From: Prevotellaceae bacterium | GTDB lineage: Bacteria; Bacteroidota; Bacteroidia; Bacteroidales; Bacteroidaceae | Length of the DNA: 38,589 bases | Direction of reading: 5' to 3' | Assembly: GCA_031262785.1 (NCBI GenBank) | Contig: JAISHB010000072.1 | Span: 1 to 38,589 of the forward strand | Shown: in pieces, positions 26,742 to 35,812 of the stretch | How positions within the stretch are numbered: the stretch's first letter is position 1 | Layout of the letters: the number at the start of each line of letters is the position of its first letter | Notes under the pieces: model-generated | What the model saw: the letters and a program-made list of their open reading frames with translations, nothing else | Told to the model about the DNA's origin: nothing | Database searches by the model: none | Position numbers and translations under genes: made by a program

Positions 26742-29279
26742 TTAATAACCCGGAACCAACGCGCCGAGCGCCCGGACGGTGGCACGCGGCTTCCAGTCGG
26801 TGTCGTCTGCGTACATCGTCTCGTAGGTATAGCAGTCGGCTTCCTCCCGGGTGATGGCCGCTTTGCTGTTCCCTTTGGGTTTGTGCTTGTCGCGCCCTTC
26901 GTAGTAGGTGCGGCGCTGGCTCAAATCGAGCAGATTCCCTGCGGCGTCGCGGCTGTTGTATTCGGCAAAGAGCGCCGGCACGCTGCCCATGTTGTTCCAG
27001 CCGTCGGGGGCGATGGGAATGCGCATGGTGCAATCAATGTAGAGGGTGACGGGCGAGTTGTGCCACGGGCGACCCAATTTTTGCTTCCCGTCGGCGGCCG
27101 CCTTGTTGCCGTCGATGATGCAATCGCGGAAGATGTAGCCGAACTTGGAAGTGCGCTGACAGGGCGCCACAATGACCGAGCCGCTGCGCACGTTGTAGAA
27201 GGTGCAGGCTTCGAGCAGCGCCTCGCCGCTGCCGTAGAAATAGTCTACCGAGCCTTCAATCCAGCAATTGTTGGCATAGAGCCGGTAGGTGTCGTCGCGC
27301 GCCGTACGCCACGTGTCTTGCCACGAGCGCAGGCGACAGTTCCACAGCACCGCGCAGTCGCCGAAGGTTTGCATGGCCAGCGATTGCGGGCCGCTCTTGC
27401 ACTCCACGCCATAATCGTTGACAAAGGAGAGGTTGGCCGCGGCAAACTGATCGCCCAGCACCGTGAAGACGGCCGCCGGAAAGCGGTAGACGGGTGCTTC
27501 GGGGTTGCGGTTCGAAAACTCCCACTGCTTTTGTTGCTCGGGGGTGGCGTCGGCCTGGGGTTTGCCTCCTACGTGAAACTTGTGGTGGATGACGGTGCCG
27601 TCGGGGTTCTCCCCGATGAGCCAGATATAAGACTTTTCTTTGGGGATCACCACGTGCTCGAGGTAGGAGCCGTTGCGGATGAAGATTTTCCAAGGCTCGG
27701 TGCGCCCTGCGGGGGCTGCGTCGATGGCCGCCTGCACCGAAGTGAACGCGCCGCTGCCCTCTTTAGCCACCACCGCCTGGAAAGCAGTCAGGTCAACGGG
27801 CATGGGGACGAGCGAGTTCAGATAAACCTCCAGATTGGTGTAGCCCTCGCGGCTCCACGTCACGGCTGCGCCGTCGGCGGGGTCGGCGGGGTCGAGACTG
27901 TGGGTCAGTTCCCACTCATCGGGCATGCCGTCGCCGTCGGCGTCGGCAGGGGCTTTCATCCCTTCGTCGCTCAGCGGGCACCAGGGCGAATCGGCTCCTT
28001 TAGGCATCACATCGGCCGGGACGTCAATCAAGCCCGGATATTGGGCGGCGTCTTCCGAACGGCTGCCGCGGTAGGTGGCGGTGCCCTGGCGGGTTTCGCG
28101 CACGATGCGCTCGTCGATGGCGTCGCGCATCTTAGAGCAGCCCGCATATTGCAGCACCAGCTCGTAGGCCTTCTCGGCGGTGTGGGTGGTGACTACGTCG
28201 GCTTCTAAGGGGGCATTGAGGCGCATCTCTTTCCGGGTCTTTTCGGTGTAGGTGCCGTCGCCGGCATCTTTGGCAATTTGCCCGTAGATGCCCTTGGTCC
28301 AGTTGTCTTTGGTCACTTCGGGCGATCCTTCCACCGTGTTGCCGTCTACGTAGAACTTGCCCCACACATGCTCCATCGGCGCCCAGGCGTTGGGGCGGCC
28401 GTCGGCACGATGGGTATATTGGGTAGTGCGCACGCCGATGCCGGCAATGCGGTAGCTGATAGGCTCTCCTTTCGGGGTGGCCGGACCGGGCTTGTAGTAG
28501 TTGTTAATGATGTTCACCTGCATTCCTTCGCCGCCGTAACAGCCGCCGCCAGCCCAATTGTAGATAACGTTGTTGCGCATATCCACCCATTCACGCGTCT
28601 GCGTGCTCACGTGTGGCCCCAAACGGGGTGTGCGGCTTTCGTGGTGCGCCAGCAAGTTGTGATGATACGAGGCGCGGGCGCCTCCGAAGATGGCTCCGTA
28701 ACCATGTTTGCCCTTGTGGTGTCCCGAGGTGCGCAGGCTCTCCGAAACCAAACACCACTGCACGGTGGTGTTTTCGTTGCCGTAGATGGTGCATCCCTCA
28801 TCGACCGACCAGCTGATGGTGCAATGATCTACCATGATGTTGCCTCTTCCCGAGCCGCCGAAGCCGTCGGGTTCTCCTCCGCCTTCGGGGCCTACGCGAA
28901 ACCGGATGAAACGGACAATAATGTTATCGGCGCTCACGCTCACCGGATAGCGGGCAATGCAGATGCCCTGCCCGGGGGCGGTTTGTCCGGCAATGGTGAG
29001 GTTGCCGTTGGTGATGCGCAGCCGACTCTCCAAGAAAATGGTGCCGGCCACGTCGAAGACGATGGTGCGCGGCCCCTCTTGCATCACGGCGTGGCGGAAG
29101 GTGCCCTCCTGCATGCCGTCTTTGAGTGTAGTGACGTGATATACTTTGCCACCTCTTCCACCGGTGGTGTAGCGGCCGAATCCCTCGGCGCCCGGAAATG
29201 AGGGCAATCCTTGCCCTTGCAGCGGGGCACTCATCGCCAACAGGCAGAGACAGAGTGCTGTGATTAATCCATTTTTCAT
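26742..29279 (-). CDS. Secreted pectate lyase (PL1-like) - pectin methylesterase (CE8) fusion
   Basis: The start chosen is ATG at 29279, which gives a clean signal peptide (about 1-23) and 845 residues; the open frame upstream of it to 29372 has no homology. The N-terminal half is a parallel beta-helix pectate lyase-like domain: FPGAEGFGRYTTGGRGG, VDHCTISWS (150-158) and the basic SRTPR (215-219), as in PL1 active sites. A calcium-binding type linker DADGDGMPDEWE (446-457) follows. The C-terminal half is a CE8 methylesterase with QSLAMQ, QDTW (D655), VDYFYG (D679) and LGRPW (735-739), so both catalytic aspartates are present. One polypeptide could de-esterify and cleave homogalacturonan in the periplasm or outside the cell. 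It ends in a 41-bp repeat array. Confidence 0.93.
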   Translation of the reverse strand: MKNGLITALCLCLLAMSAPLQGQGLPSFPGAEGFGRYTTGGRGGKVYHVTTLKDGMQEGTFRHAVMQEGPRTIVFDVAGTIFLESRLRITNGNLTIAGQTAPGQGICIARYPVSVSADNIIVRFIRFRVGPEGGGEPDGFGGSGRGNIMVDHCTISWSVDEGCTIYGNENTTVQWCLVSESLRTSGHHKGKHGYGAIFGGARASYHHNLLAHHESRTPRLGPHVSTQTREWVDMRNNVIYNWAGGGCYGGEGMQVNIINNYYKPGPATPKGEPISYRIAGIGVRTTQYTHRADGRPNAWAPMEHVWGKFYVDGNTVEGSPEVTKDNWTKGIYGQIAKDAGDGTYTEKTRKEMRLNAPLEADVVTTHTAEKAYELVLQYAGCSKMRDAIDERIVRETRQGTATYRGSRSEDAAQYPGLIDVPADVMPKGADSPWCPLSDEGMKAPADADGDGMPDEWELTHSLDPADPADGAAVTWSREGYTNLEVYLNSLVPMPVDLTAFQAVVAKEGSGAFTSVQAAIDAAPAGRTEPWKIFIRNGSYLEHVVIPKEKSYIWLIGENPDGTVIHHKFHVGGKPQADATPEQQKQWEFSNRNPEAPVYRFPAAVFTVLGDQFAAANLSFVNDYGVECKSGPQSLAMQTFGDCAVLWNCRLRSWQDTWRTARDDTYRLYANNCWIEGSVDYFYGSGEALLEACTFYNVRSGSVIVAPCQRTSKFGYIFRDCIIDGNKAAADGKQKLGRPWHNSPVTLYIDCTMRIPIAPDGWNNMGSVPALFAEYNSRDAAGNLLDLSQRRTYYEGRDKHKPKGNSKAAITREEADCYTYETMYADDTDWKPRATVRALGALVPGY

Positions 29280-29301
29280 CTTCAAATAGGTATTGAGTCT
29301 A

Positions 29302-29309
29302 CAAAGTTC
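29302..29309 (-). promoter_or_regulatory. Possible -7 box of the pectinase gene
   Basis: On the minus strand this reads GAACTTTG, one mismatch from TAnnTTTG, 22 bp before the ATG. The poor match would fit an activator-dependent promoter, with the direct repeats at 29330-29366 immediately upstream. Confidence 0.35.
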
Positions 29310-29329
29310 CGCAATAAGCGCCAGCAACA

Positions 29330-29366
29330 GGTGGAATAATTGACGAAAAGGGTGGAATAATTGACG
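29330..29366 (-). promoter_or_regulatory. Two 16-bp direct repeats in 21-bp phase upstream of the pectinase gene
   Basis: CGTCAATTATTCCACC (minus strand) occurs perfectly twice, at 29366-29351 and 29345-29330. The 21-bp period is two turns of the helix. The position just upstream of the weak -7 box is where an activator, such as the AraC-type domain of a hybrid two-component sensor, would bind. The regulator gene is not in this window. Confidence 0.6.
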
Positions 29367-29405
29367 CACCAACTCCTAATAAACCTTAACGGCGGGGATT
29401 TCTCG

Positions 29406-29437
29406 CAGAAAACTAAAACATCTGATTTAGTTTTCTG
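29406..29437 (+). promoter_or_regulatory. Operator of the TetR-family regulator
   Basis: A perfect 12-bp inverted repeat, CAGAAAACTAAA (29406-29417) and TTTAGTTTTCTG (29426-29437), has an 8-bp centre. It covers the -33 region and ends one base before the -7 box at 29439. This is the expected layout for autorepression by the TetR protein encoded 27 bp downstream. Confidence 0.75.
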
Positions 29438-29438
29438 T

Positions 29439-29446
29439 TACCTTTG
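29439..29446 (+). promoter_or_regulatory. -7 box of the efflux operon promoter
   Basis: TACCTTTG is a perfect consensus match. No good -33 is seen because the operator occupies that region. Confidence 0.65.
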
Positions 29447-29463
29447 CGCCGCCTTTAACAAAA

Positions 29464-30123
29464 ATGAAGTGCATGAAGACCGAAGAAAATCCCCAAGAAC
29501 CCACGCAACGCCAGGAATTACGTAACCATATTCTGGATATGGCTTTGCAGTTGTTCACCTCCCATGGCATCAAAAGCATCACGATGGATGACATAGCCGC
29601 CTCGATGAGCATCTCCAAGCGAACCCTCTACGAGGTGTTCGCCGACAAGGAGACGTTGCTGATTGCCTGCCTGCAAAAGTCGCAGCACGAAGCGGACGTC
29701 TACATCAAACGCGTCTACGACAGCTCCTCGAACGTAATGGAGGTGATTCTTCGCCTCTACGAAAGCAGCATCGAGCGGCTGCACCACTTCAACAAGCGCT
29801 TCTTTGAAGACCTCAAACGCTATCCCAAAGTGAACGAACTGGTGGAAGAGCGGCGCAACCGCGACACCAAAGAGAAGATGGACTTCTTCAAGGAGGGGGT
29901 GGCGCAGGGGTTGTTCCGCGGCGACATCAACTTTGCCATCATGAACGATTTGGTGCAAGGTCAGCTCGACTTGTTGATGTACACCAACCTGAACACCAAA
30001 TACTCTTTCCTGGAGGTGTACGAGGCCATCATGTTCACCTACCTGCGGGGCATCACCACCGAGAAGGGCGCCAACCTATTGGATACATTTATCAAAGCAT
30101 ATCGAACCAATCAGAAACAATAG
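29464..30123 (+). CDS. TetR/AcrR-family transcriptional regulator
   Basis: This 219-residue protein has an N-terminal helix-turn-helix (about 40-60: MDDIAASMSISKRTLYEVFADKE) and a helical ligand-binding C-terminal domain. TetR repressors usually bind short inverted repeats and release DNA on binding a small molecule. The 12-bp inverted repeat at its own promoter and its position as first gene of an RND efflux operon suggest it controls that pump and itself. Start is ATG 29464; ATG 29473 (MKTEEN) is a close alternative. The tolC-like gene begins 10 bp after its stop. The inducer is unknown. Confidence 0.92.
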   Translation: MKCMKTEENPQEPTQRQELRNHILDMALQLFTSHGIKSITMDDIAASMSISKRTLYEVFADKETLLIACLQKSQHEADVYIKRVYDSSSNVMEVILRLYESSIERLHHFNKRFFEDLKRYPKVNELVEERRNRDTKEKMDFFKEGVAQGLFRGDINFAIMNDLVQGQLDLLMYTNLNTKYSFLEVYEAIMFTYLRGITTEKGANLLDTFIKAYRTNQKQ

Positions 30124-30133
30124 ATTAATTTGT

Positions 30134-31477
30134 ATGAGAAAAGTAGTTTTAACAGGTAAAAAGATGAAACTGTGGATGGTTGTTGTCCTGACGCTCTCTT
30201 TTGGAAACGTACTGGGACAAACCACCGGGCAGACCTTAACGCTTACCCTCGACCGGGCTTTGGAGATTGCTCTTGCCGACAACCCTACCATTAAAGTAGC
30301 CGAGGACGATATTCAACTAAAGAAGGTGGCCGACCGCGAAGCGTGGCAGAATCTGTTGCCCGAGGCCAGCATTGGAGGTACGTGGCAACACACGATTCAG
30401 GCCGCTCAGATGAAGCTCGACACCATGACCTTCAAGATGGGGCGGGACAAAACCAACACGGTGGCCGGGGTATTGACCGTCAGCCTACCTTTGTTCGCTC
30501 CCACCGTGTACGGCATGATGGCCATCTCCAAGACCGACATTCAGTTGGCCGTGGAGAAGTCGCGCGCCTCCAAGCAAGACTTGGTCAATCAGGTGACCAA
30601 GGCGTTCTACTCGTTGATGCTGGCGCAAGACAGCTACGGCGTGATGCAGGACAGCTACAAGCTGGCCGAAGATAATTTCAAGGTGGTGAACGCCAAGTTT
30701 GAACACGGCGCGGTCAGCGAGTACGACAAGATTAGCGCCGAGGTGCAGATGCGCAGCGTCAAGCCCAATGTGATTGCCGCGGCCAATGCCCTGAGGTTGG
30801 CGCAGCTGCAGCTCAAGGTGCTGATGGGTGTAACGGCCGAGGTAGAGCTCAAAATCGACGATAACCTGGCCGACCACGAAACCGACCTCTTTGTCAACCA
30901 ACTCACCGACATCCGTGAGGGATTGGCCAACAACAGCGCGCTGCGGCAGTTAGACCTCAACCGTATGTTGCTGAAGAAAGGTCTGAAGGTCTCCAAGCTC
31001 GCCTTTGCTCCTACGCTGGGTGCGCAGTTCACCTATCAGTACCAGTCGCTCTACAACAACTCGTGGAATGTATTCGACTACAGTTGGGCTGGTAGCTCCT
31101 CGTTGATCTTCAACCTCAGCATCCCGCTCTACAAAGCGAGCAATTTTACCGCCATCAAAACCGCCCGCATCCAGTTGCGCCAACTCGATCAAACCCGCAT
31201 CGACACCGAACGCAAACTCAACACGCAGGCCGAGACCTACCGCAGCAACATGGCATCGAGCAGCGAACAGGTGGCCAGCAACAAAGAGAACATCGTGCAA
31301 GCCCGCAAGGCCGTGGAGATTGCCACCAAGCGCTACGATGTGGGTGCGGGCACCGTGCTCGAGCTAAACAGTTCGCAAGTCTCGCTCACGCAAGCGCAAT
31401 TGGTCTATTGCCAGTCCATTTACGACTATCTCAGTGCCAAGGCCGACCTCGAACAGGTGCTCGGACGTGATCGGTAG
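30134..31477 (+). CDS. TolC-family outer membrane efflux protein
   Basis: This is the outer membrane channel of a tripartite efflux pump. The 447-residue protein has a signal peptide (cleavage near VLGQ; an internal start at 30164 would trim the first ten residues) and two TolC repeats rich in long helices and coiled coil. Examples are the segments around QVTKAFYSLMLAQDSYGVMQ and the C-terminal KRYDVGAGTVLELNSSQVSL, a hallmark of the family. It sits between tetR and the adaptor gene in one operon. Confidence 0.93.
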   Translation: MRKVVLTGKKMKLWMVVVLTLSFGNVLGQTTGQTLTLTLDRALEIALADNPTIKVAEDDIQLKKVADREAWQNLLPEASIGGTWQHTIQAAQMKLDTMTFKMGRDKTNTVAGVLTVSLPLFAPTVYGMMAISKTDIQLAVEKSRASKQDLVNQVTKAFYSLMLAQDSYGVMQDSYKLAEDNFKVVNAKFEHGAVSEYDKISAEVQMRSVKPNVIAAANALRLAQLQLKVLMGVTAEVELKIDDNLADHETDLFVNQLTDIREGLANNSALRQLDLNRMLLKKGLKVSKLAFAPTLGAQFTYQYQSLYNNSWNVFDYSWAGSSSLIFNLSIPLYKASNFTAIKTARIQLRQLDQTRIDTERKLNTQAETYRSNMASSSEQVASNKENIVQARKAVEIATKRYDVGAGTVLELNSSQVSLTQAQLVYCQSIYDYLSAKADLEQVLGRDR

Positions 31478-31537
31478 TTGCATCGTCCGGTATACATAGA
31501 TAATAGGTATTACGTATAAAAATATAAGCATAACGAT

Positions 31538-32551
31538 ATGAAAAGAAGTATTCAACTCATTGCCCTGCTTGCCGTTGCTTCGCTGGGCGCATGTACAAGT
31601 GGTGAAAAAACCGCCCAACAAGAGGCGGACGCCCGTCCGGTGGTGAAAGTGGCCGCCGTGGAAGCCCGTCCGGTAGAACAGATACAAGAGTACACTGCTA
31701 CGGTGATAGCAGAGGTAACCAATAAGATTGCCCCCGCCTCGCCGGTGCGCATCGGAAAGATCTTGGTGGAAGTGGGCGACCGTGTGAAGAAAGACCAGAA
31801 GTTGGTAGAGATGGACGAAGCCAGCCTCAAACAAGCCAAAGCCCGTTTAGACAATCTGCAAATCGAGTTTAACCGCAACGACGAACTCTACAAGGTGGGC
31901 GGCGTCTCGAAATCGGCTTGGGATGCAGCCAAGGCAAACCTCGACATTCAGGCCGCCGTCTATAAGAACCTGGTAGAGAACACCGCCCTGCTTAGTCCGG
32001 TCGACGGCATGGTTACCGCCCGCAATTACGACAGTGGCGATATGTATTCCGGCGCAGAGCCTGTGCTGGTTGTGGAGCAAATCAAACCCGTGAAGTTGCG
32101 TATCAACGTATCCGAGCAACACTTTGCCGACGTCAAGACGGGGATGTCCGTAGCGGTTAAGACCGATGTCTACGGCGATGAAACTTTCGAAGGACACATC
32201 AGCCTGATTTATCCCACCATCGACGCAGGCACCCGCACCTTCACCGTGGAGGTTAAACTGGCCAATAACGACCAGCGCGTGCGTCCGGGCATGTTTGCCC
32301 GCGCCACCATCAACTTCGGTACGCTCAACCACGTGGTGGTTCCCGACATTGCCGTGGTGAAGCAGGCCGGTTCGGGCGACCGCTATGTCTATGTCTATGC
32401 CGACGGCAAGGTCTCTTATAATAAGGTGGAACTGGGACGCCGGATGGACGCCGAATATGAGTTGCTCTCGGGTGTGCCCGACAACTCGCAGGTGGTGATT
32501 GCCGGACAGGCACGTCTGCTCAACGGCATGGAAGTGAAACTCGAAAAGTAA
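31538..32551 (+). CDS. RND efflux periplasmic adaptor lipoprotein
   Basis: This membrane-fusion protein links the inner-membrane RND pump to the TolC-like channel. The 337-residue protein has a lipoprotein signal with lipobox LGAC (C19), a barrel-sandwich lipoyl domain (PVRIGKILVEVGDRVKKDQ), a short helical hairpin (about 90-125) and beta-barrel and membrane-proximal domains (VRPGMFARATI). The hairpin is short, so it probably pairs with this operon's own TolC-like protein. It lies 60 bp after the outer membrane factor gene and 22 bp before the pump gene. Confidence 0.95.
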   Translation: MKRSIQLIALLAVASLGACTSGEKTAQQEADARPVVKVAAVEARPVEQIQEYTATVIAEVTNKIAPASPVRIGKILVEVGDRVKKDQKLVEMDEASLKQAKARLDNLQIEFNRNDELYKVGGVSKSAWDAAKANLDIQAAVYKNLVENTALLSPVDGMVTARNYDSGDMYSGAEPVLVVEQIKPVKLRINVSEQHFADVKTGMSVAVKTDVYGDETFEGHISLIYPTIDAGTRTFTVEVKLANNDQRVRPGMFARATINFGTLNHVVVPDIAVVKQAGSGDRYVYVYADGKVSYNKVELGRRMDAEYELLSGVPDNSQVVIAGQARLLNGMEVKLEK

Positions 32552-32573
32552 CGCATAAAAACAAGAGATAACT

Positions 32574-35500
32574 ATGAGTTTATACGAAGGTGCGGTTAAG
32601 AAACCGATTATGACCTCCCTCTGCTTTTTGGCAGTGGTGATATTTGGTTTGTTTTCGCTCTCGAAGCTACCAATCGACTTGGTGCCCGACATCGAAACCA
32701 ACACCATCCTGGTATTGACCTCCTATCCGGGCGCCAGCGCCACGGATATCGAAAATAACCTGACCCGTCCGTTGGAGAATGTGCTCAACTCGGTAGAGAA
32801 CCTCAAGCACATCACTTCGCGCTCGTCGGAGAATCTTTCGCTCATTTCGCTGGAGTTTGAATTTGGCAACGACATCGACGTGCTTACCAACGACGTGCGC
32901 GACAAGCTCGACATGGTCAGCTCCCAACTTCCCGACGATGCCGAAACGCCGGTCATCTTCAAATTCAGCACCGACATGATTCCCATTGTGCTGCTGTCGG
33001 TGCAGGCCAACGAAAGCCGGCACGCACTCTACAAGATATTGGACGACAACGTAGCCAATCCGCTGGCACGTATTCCCGGGGTGGGAACCGTCTCCATCAG
33101 CGGTGCGCCCAAGCGCGAGATCGAAGTCTATTGCGATCCCAACAAGCTCGAGGCCTACAACCTCTCCATCGAAACCATCAGCAGCATTATCGGGGCGGAA
33201 AACAAGAACATTCCGGGCGGTAACTTCGACATCGGCAACGAAACCTACACCCTGCGCGTGGAAGGAGAGTTCGACGACAGCCGGCAGATGAACAACATTG
33301 TGGTAGGCACCAATCCGCAAAACGGTGCCACCATCTATTTGAGTGACGTAGCCCGCGTGGTCGACACGGTGGAAGAACGCGCTCAGGAAACCTACAACAA
33401 CGGGGTGCAAGGTGCCATGATTGTGATTCAGAAACAGTCGGGCGCCAACTCGGTAGACATCTCCAAACGTGTGATGGAAGCGCTGCCCAAACTGCAAAAG
33501 GCCTTGCCGCCCGATGTGAAGCTGGGCGTGATTGTCGACACCTCCGACAATATCCTGAATACCATCGGGTCGTTGGAAGAGACGGTGCTCTATGCGTTGC
33601 TGTTCGTGGTGATTGTGGTGTTTGTCTTCTTGGGACGGTGGCGCGCCACGCTCATTATCAGCATCACCATCCCGCTTTCGCTGATAGCCTCGTTCATTTA
33701 TCTATATGCCACGGGCAACACCATCAACATCATTTCCCTATCGGCACTCTCCATCTCCATCGGTATGGTGGTGGACGACGCCATTGTGGCGCTTGAAAAT
33801 ATCACCACGCACATCGAGCGGGGATCCGATCCCAAACAGGCCGCCGTGCACGGCACCAACGAGGTGGCCATCTCTATTGTAGCCTCCACGCTAACGATGA
33901 TTGCGGTGTTCTTTCCGCTGACCATGGTGAGCGGAATGTCGGGTGTGCTGTTCAAACAGTTGGGTTGGATGATGTGTATCATCATGGCCATCTCGCTGGT
34001 TTGTTCATTGGCACTCACGCCGATGCTTGCCTCGCAGATGTTGCGCCTGCAGAAGAAGCAAAGCCGTGCCTTTACCCTCTTTTATCGCCCCATAGAGCTG
34101 GCACTCAACGCGCTGGACAATGCCTACGCCAAGTTGCTTAACGTGGCGGTGCGTCACCGCATTACGGTGCTGCTCTGCTGCTTGGGATTCTTCATTTTGA
34201 GCTTGCTGCTGGCCAAATACATCGGTTCGGAGTTCTTCCCCACGCAAGACAACGCCCGTATTGCCGTGAAGCTGGAGTTGCCCATCGGCTCCCGCAAAGA
34301 GATGGCGCAAGAGCTGTCGCAAAAGCTCACCGAGCAATGGATGAAAGAGTATCCCGAAATCATGGTCTGCAACTACACCGTGGGTCAGGCCGATACCGAC
34401 AACACCTTTGCTTCGATGCAAGACAACGGCTCGCACATCATCTCGTTCAACATCCGTGTGACCGACCCGGGCGAGCGCAAGCGCACGTTGGCCGAGATTT
34501 GCGAAGGCATGCGTCAAGACCTGCTGCTCTATCCCGAGTTTGCCAAGGCGCAAGTGCAGCTGGGCGGCGGAACGGGCGGCGGCATGGGCGGACAGTCTAC
34601 GGCCGACTTTGAAATCTACGGCTACGACATGGCCGTGACCGATACGCTGGCTGCCCAACTTAAGCGCGAGCTGCTCAAGGCCAAAGGCGTTTCCGAGGTC
34701 AACATCAGCCGTGGCGACTATCAGCCCGAATACCGCGTAGAGTTCGACCGCGAAAAGCTGGCGCTTCACGGACTCAACCTGTCGACGGCCGGAACCTACC
34801 TGCGTAACCGTTTCAACGGTGCCACCGCCTCGCAGTTCCGCGAAGACGGCGACGAGTACGACATCAAAGTGCGCTACGCACCCGAGTTCCGCACCAGCTT
34901 GGAAGCCATCGAGAACATCATCATCTACAATGCCGGGGGCGAAGGCATCCGCGTCAAAGAATTGGGCAAGGTGGTGGAACGTTTCTCGCCGCCCACCATC
35001 GAACGTAAAGACCGCGAACGCATCGTCACCGTATCGGCCGTTGTGGCCTCGGGTGCTCCGTTGAGTGAGGTGGTAAACGAGGGAAATGCCATCATCAGCC
35101 GGATGGATCTGCCCTCGGGCATCAGCATGCAGGTGGCCGGTTCGTATGAAGACCAACAGGATTCGTTCCGCGATTTGAGCACGTTGGCGATCCTGATTTT
35201 TGTGCTCGTCTTCATTGTGATTGCCGCGCAGTTCGAATCGCTCTCCTATCCGTTCATCCTGATCTTCTCCATCTTCTTTGCGTTCAGCGGGGTGTTGATG
35301 GCGCTCTTTGTGACCGACACCACGCTCAATGTAATGAGTATGTTGGGCGGCATCATGCTGATTGGTATTGTGGTGAAGAACGGTATCGTGCTCATCGACT
35401 ACACCAACCTGTGCCGCGAGCGCGGGCAATCGATTATCCACGCCGTGATTACCGGTGGACGCAGTCGTCTGCGTCCGGTGTTGATGACCACCTGTACCAC

Positions 35501-35750
35501 CATCTTGGGTATGATTCCGATGGCCGTTAGTCACGGACAAGGCTCGGAGATGTGGCGTCCGATGGCCATTGCCGTTATCGGCGGTTTGACGGTAGCCTCC
35601 ATCCTGACGCTGATATACGTGCCCGCCATGTACGGCATGTTTGCCGCCATCGGCGTGAAACGTACCCGCAAGAAACTGCGCCGGCAACGCGAAATGCAAA
35701 CCTATTTCGACGAGCACCGCAGTGAAATCGTTCGCGATCGCATAAAATAG
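32574..35750 (+). CDS. RND-family multidrug efflux transporter (AcrB/HAE1 type)
   Basis: This inner-membrane proton-driven pump has 1058 residues. It has the RND repeat architecture: a helix near 12-30, a large periplasmic porter domain, helices 2-6, a second porter domain and helices 8-12. Helix 4 carries the proton-relay aspartate pair in SIGMVVDDAIVALEN (about 395-410), which supports function as an HAE1-type drug exporter rather than a metal pump. The likely substrates are hydrophobic compounds such as bile salts or antibiotics, but this cannot be read from sequence. A partial terminator follows. Confidence 0.96.
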   Translation: MSLYEGAVKKPIMTSLCFLAVVIFGLFSLSKLPIDLVPDIETNTILVLTSYPGASATDIENNLTRPLENVLNSVENLKHITSRSSENLSLISLEFEFGNDIDVLTNDVRDKLDMVSSQLPDDAETPVIFKFSTDMIPIVLLSVQANESRHALYKILDDNVANPLARIPGVGTVSISGAPKREIEVYCDPNKLEAYNLSIETISSIIGAENKNIPGGNFDIGNETYTLRVEGEFDDSRQMNNIVVGTNPQNGATIYLSDVARVVDTVEERAQETYNNGVQGAMIVIQKQSGANSVDISKRVMEALPKLQKALPPDVKLGVIVDTSDNILNTIGSLEETVLYALLFVVIVVFVFLGRWRATLIISITIPLSLIASFIYLYATGNTINIISLSALSISIGMVVDDAIVALENITTHIERGSDPKQAAVHGTNEVAISIVASTLTMIAVFFPLTMVSGMSGVLFKQLGWMMCIIMAISLVCSLALTPMLASQMLRLQKKQSRAFTLFYRPIELALNALDNAYAKLLNVAVRHRITVLLCCLGFFILSLLLAKYIGSEFFPTQDNARIAVKLELPIGSRKEMAQELSQKLTEQWMKEYPEIMVCNYTVGQADTDNTFASMQDNGSHIISFNIRVTDPGERKRTLAEICEGMRQDLLLYPEFAKAQVQLGGGTGGGMGGQSTADFEIYGYDMAVTDTLAAQLKRELLKAKGVSEVNISRGDYQPEYRVEFDREKLALHGLNLSTAGTYLRNRFNGATASQFREDGDEYDIKVRYAPEFRTSLEAIENIIIYNAGGEGIRVKELGKVVERFSPPTIERKDRERIVTVSAVVASGAPLSEVVNEGNAIISRMDLPSGISMQVAGSYEDQQDSFRDLSTLAILIFVLVFIVIAAQFESLSYPFILIFSIFFAFSGVLMALFVTDTTLNVMSMLGGIMLIGIVVKNGIVLIDYTNLCRERGQSIIHAVITGGRSRLRPVLMTTCTTILGMIPMAVSHGQGSEMWRPMAIAVIGGLTVASILTLIYVPAMYGMFAAIGVKRTRKKLRRQREMQTYFDEHRSEIVRDRIK

Positions 35751-35766
35751 TCTATAATAACCAAAC

Positions 35767-35798
35767 GGAGGGCAAGCCATCGGGGCTGGCCCTCCTTT
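35767..35798 (+). terminator. Hairpin between the RND pump and the P-II-like gene
   Basis: GGAGGGC (35767-35773) pairs with GCCCTCC (35789-35795), with a further 4-bp inner stem after one mismatch, and only three T follow. It may reduce, rather than stop, transcription into the small downstream gene. Confidence 0.6.
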
Positions 35799-35812
35799 AA
35801 ACGAATAACGAT

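Noticed and set aside
26620-27033. 137-codon minus-strand frame running from the 41-bp array into the end of the pectinase gene
   Set aside because: It is out of frame with the pectinase gene, and its translation is Arg/Pro/Ala-rich from the GC palindromes, with no family match.
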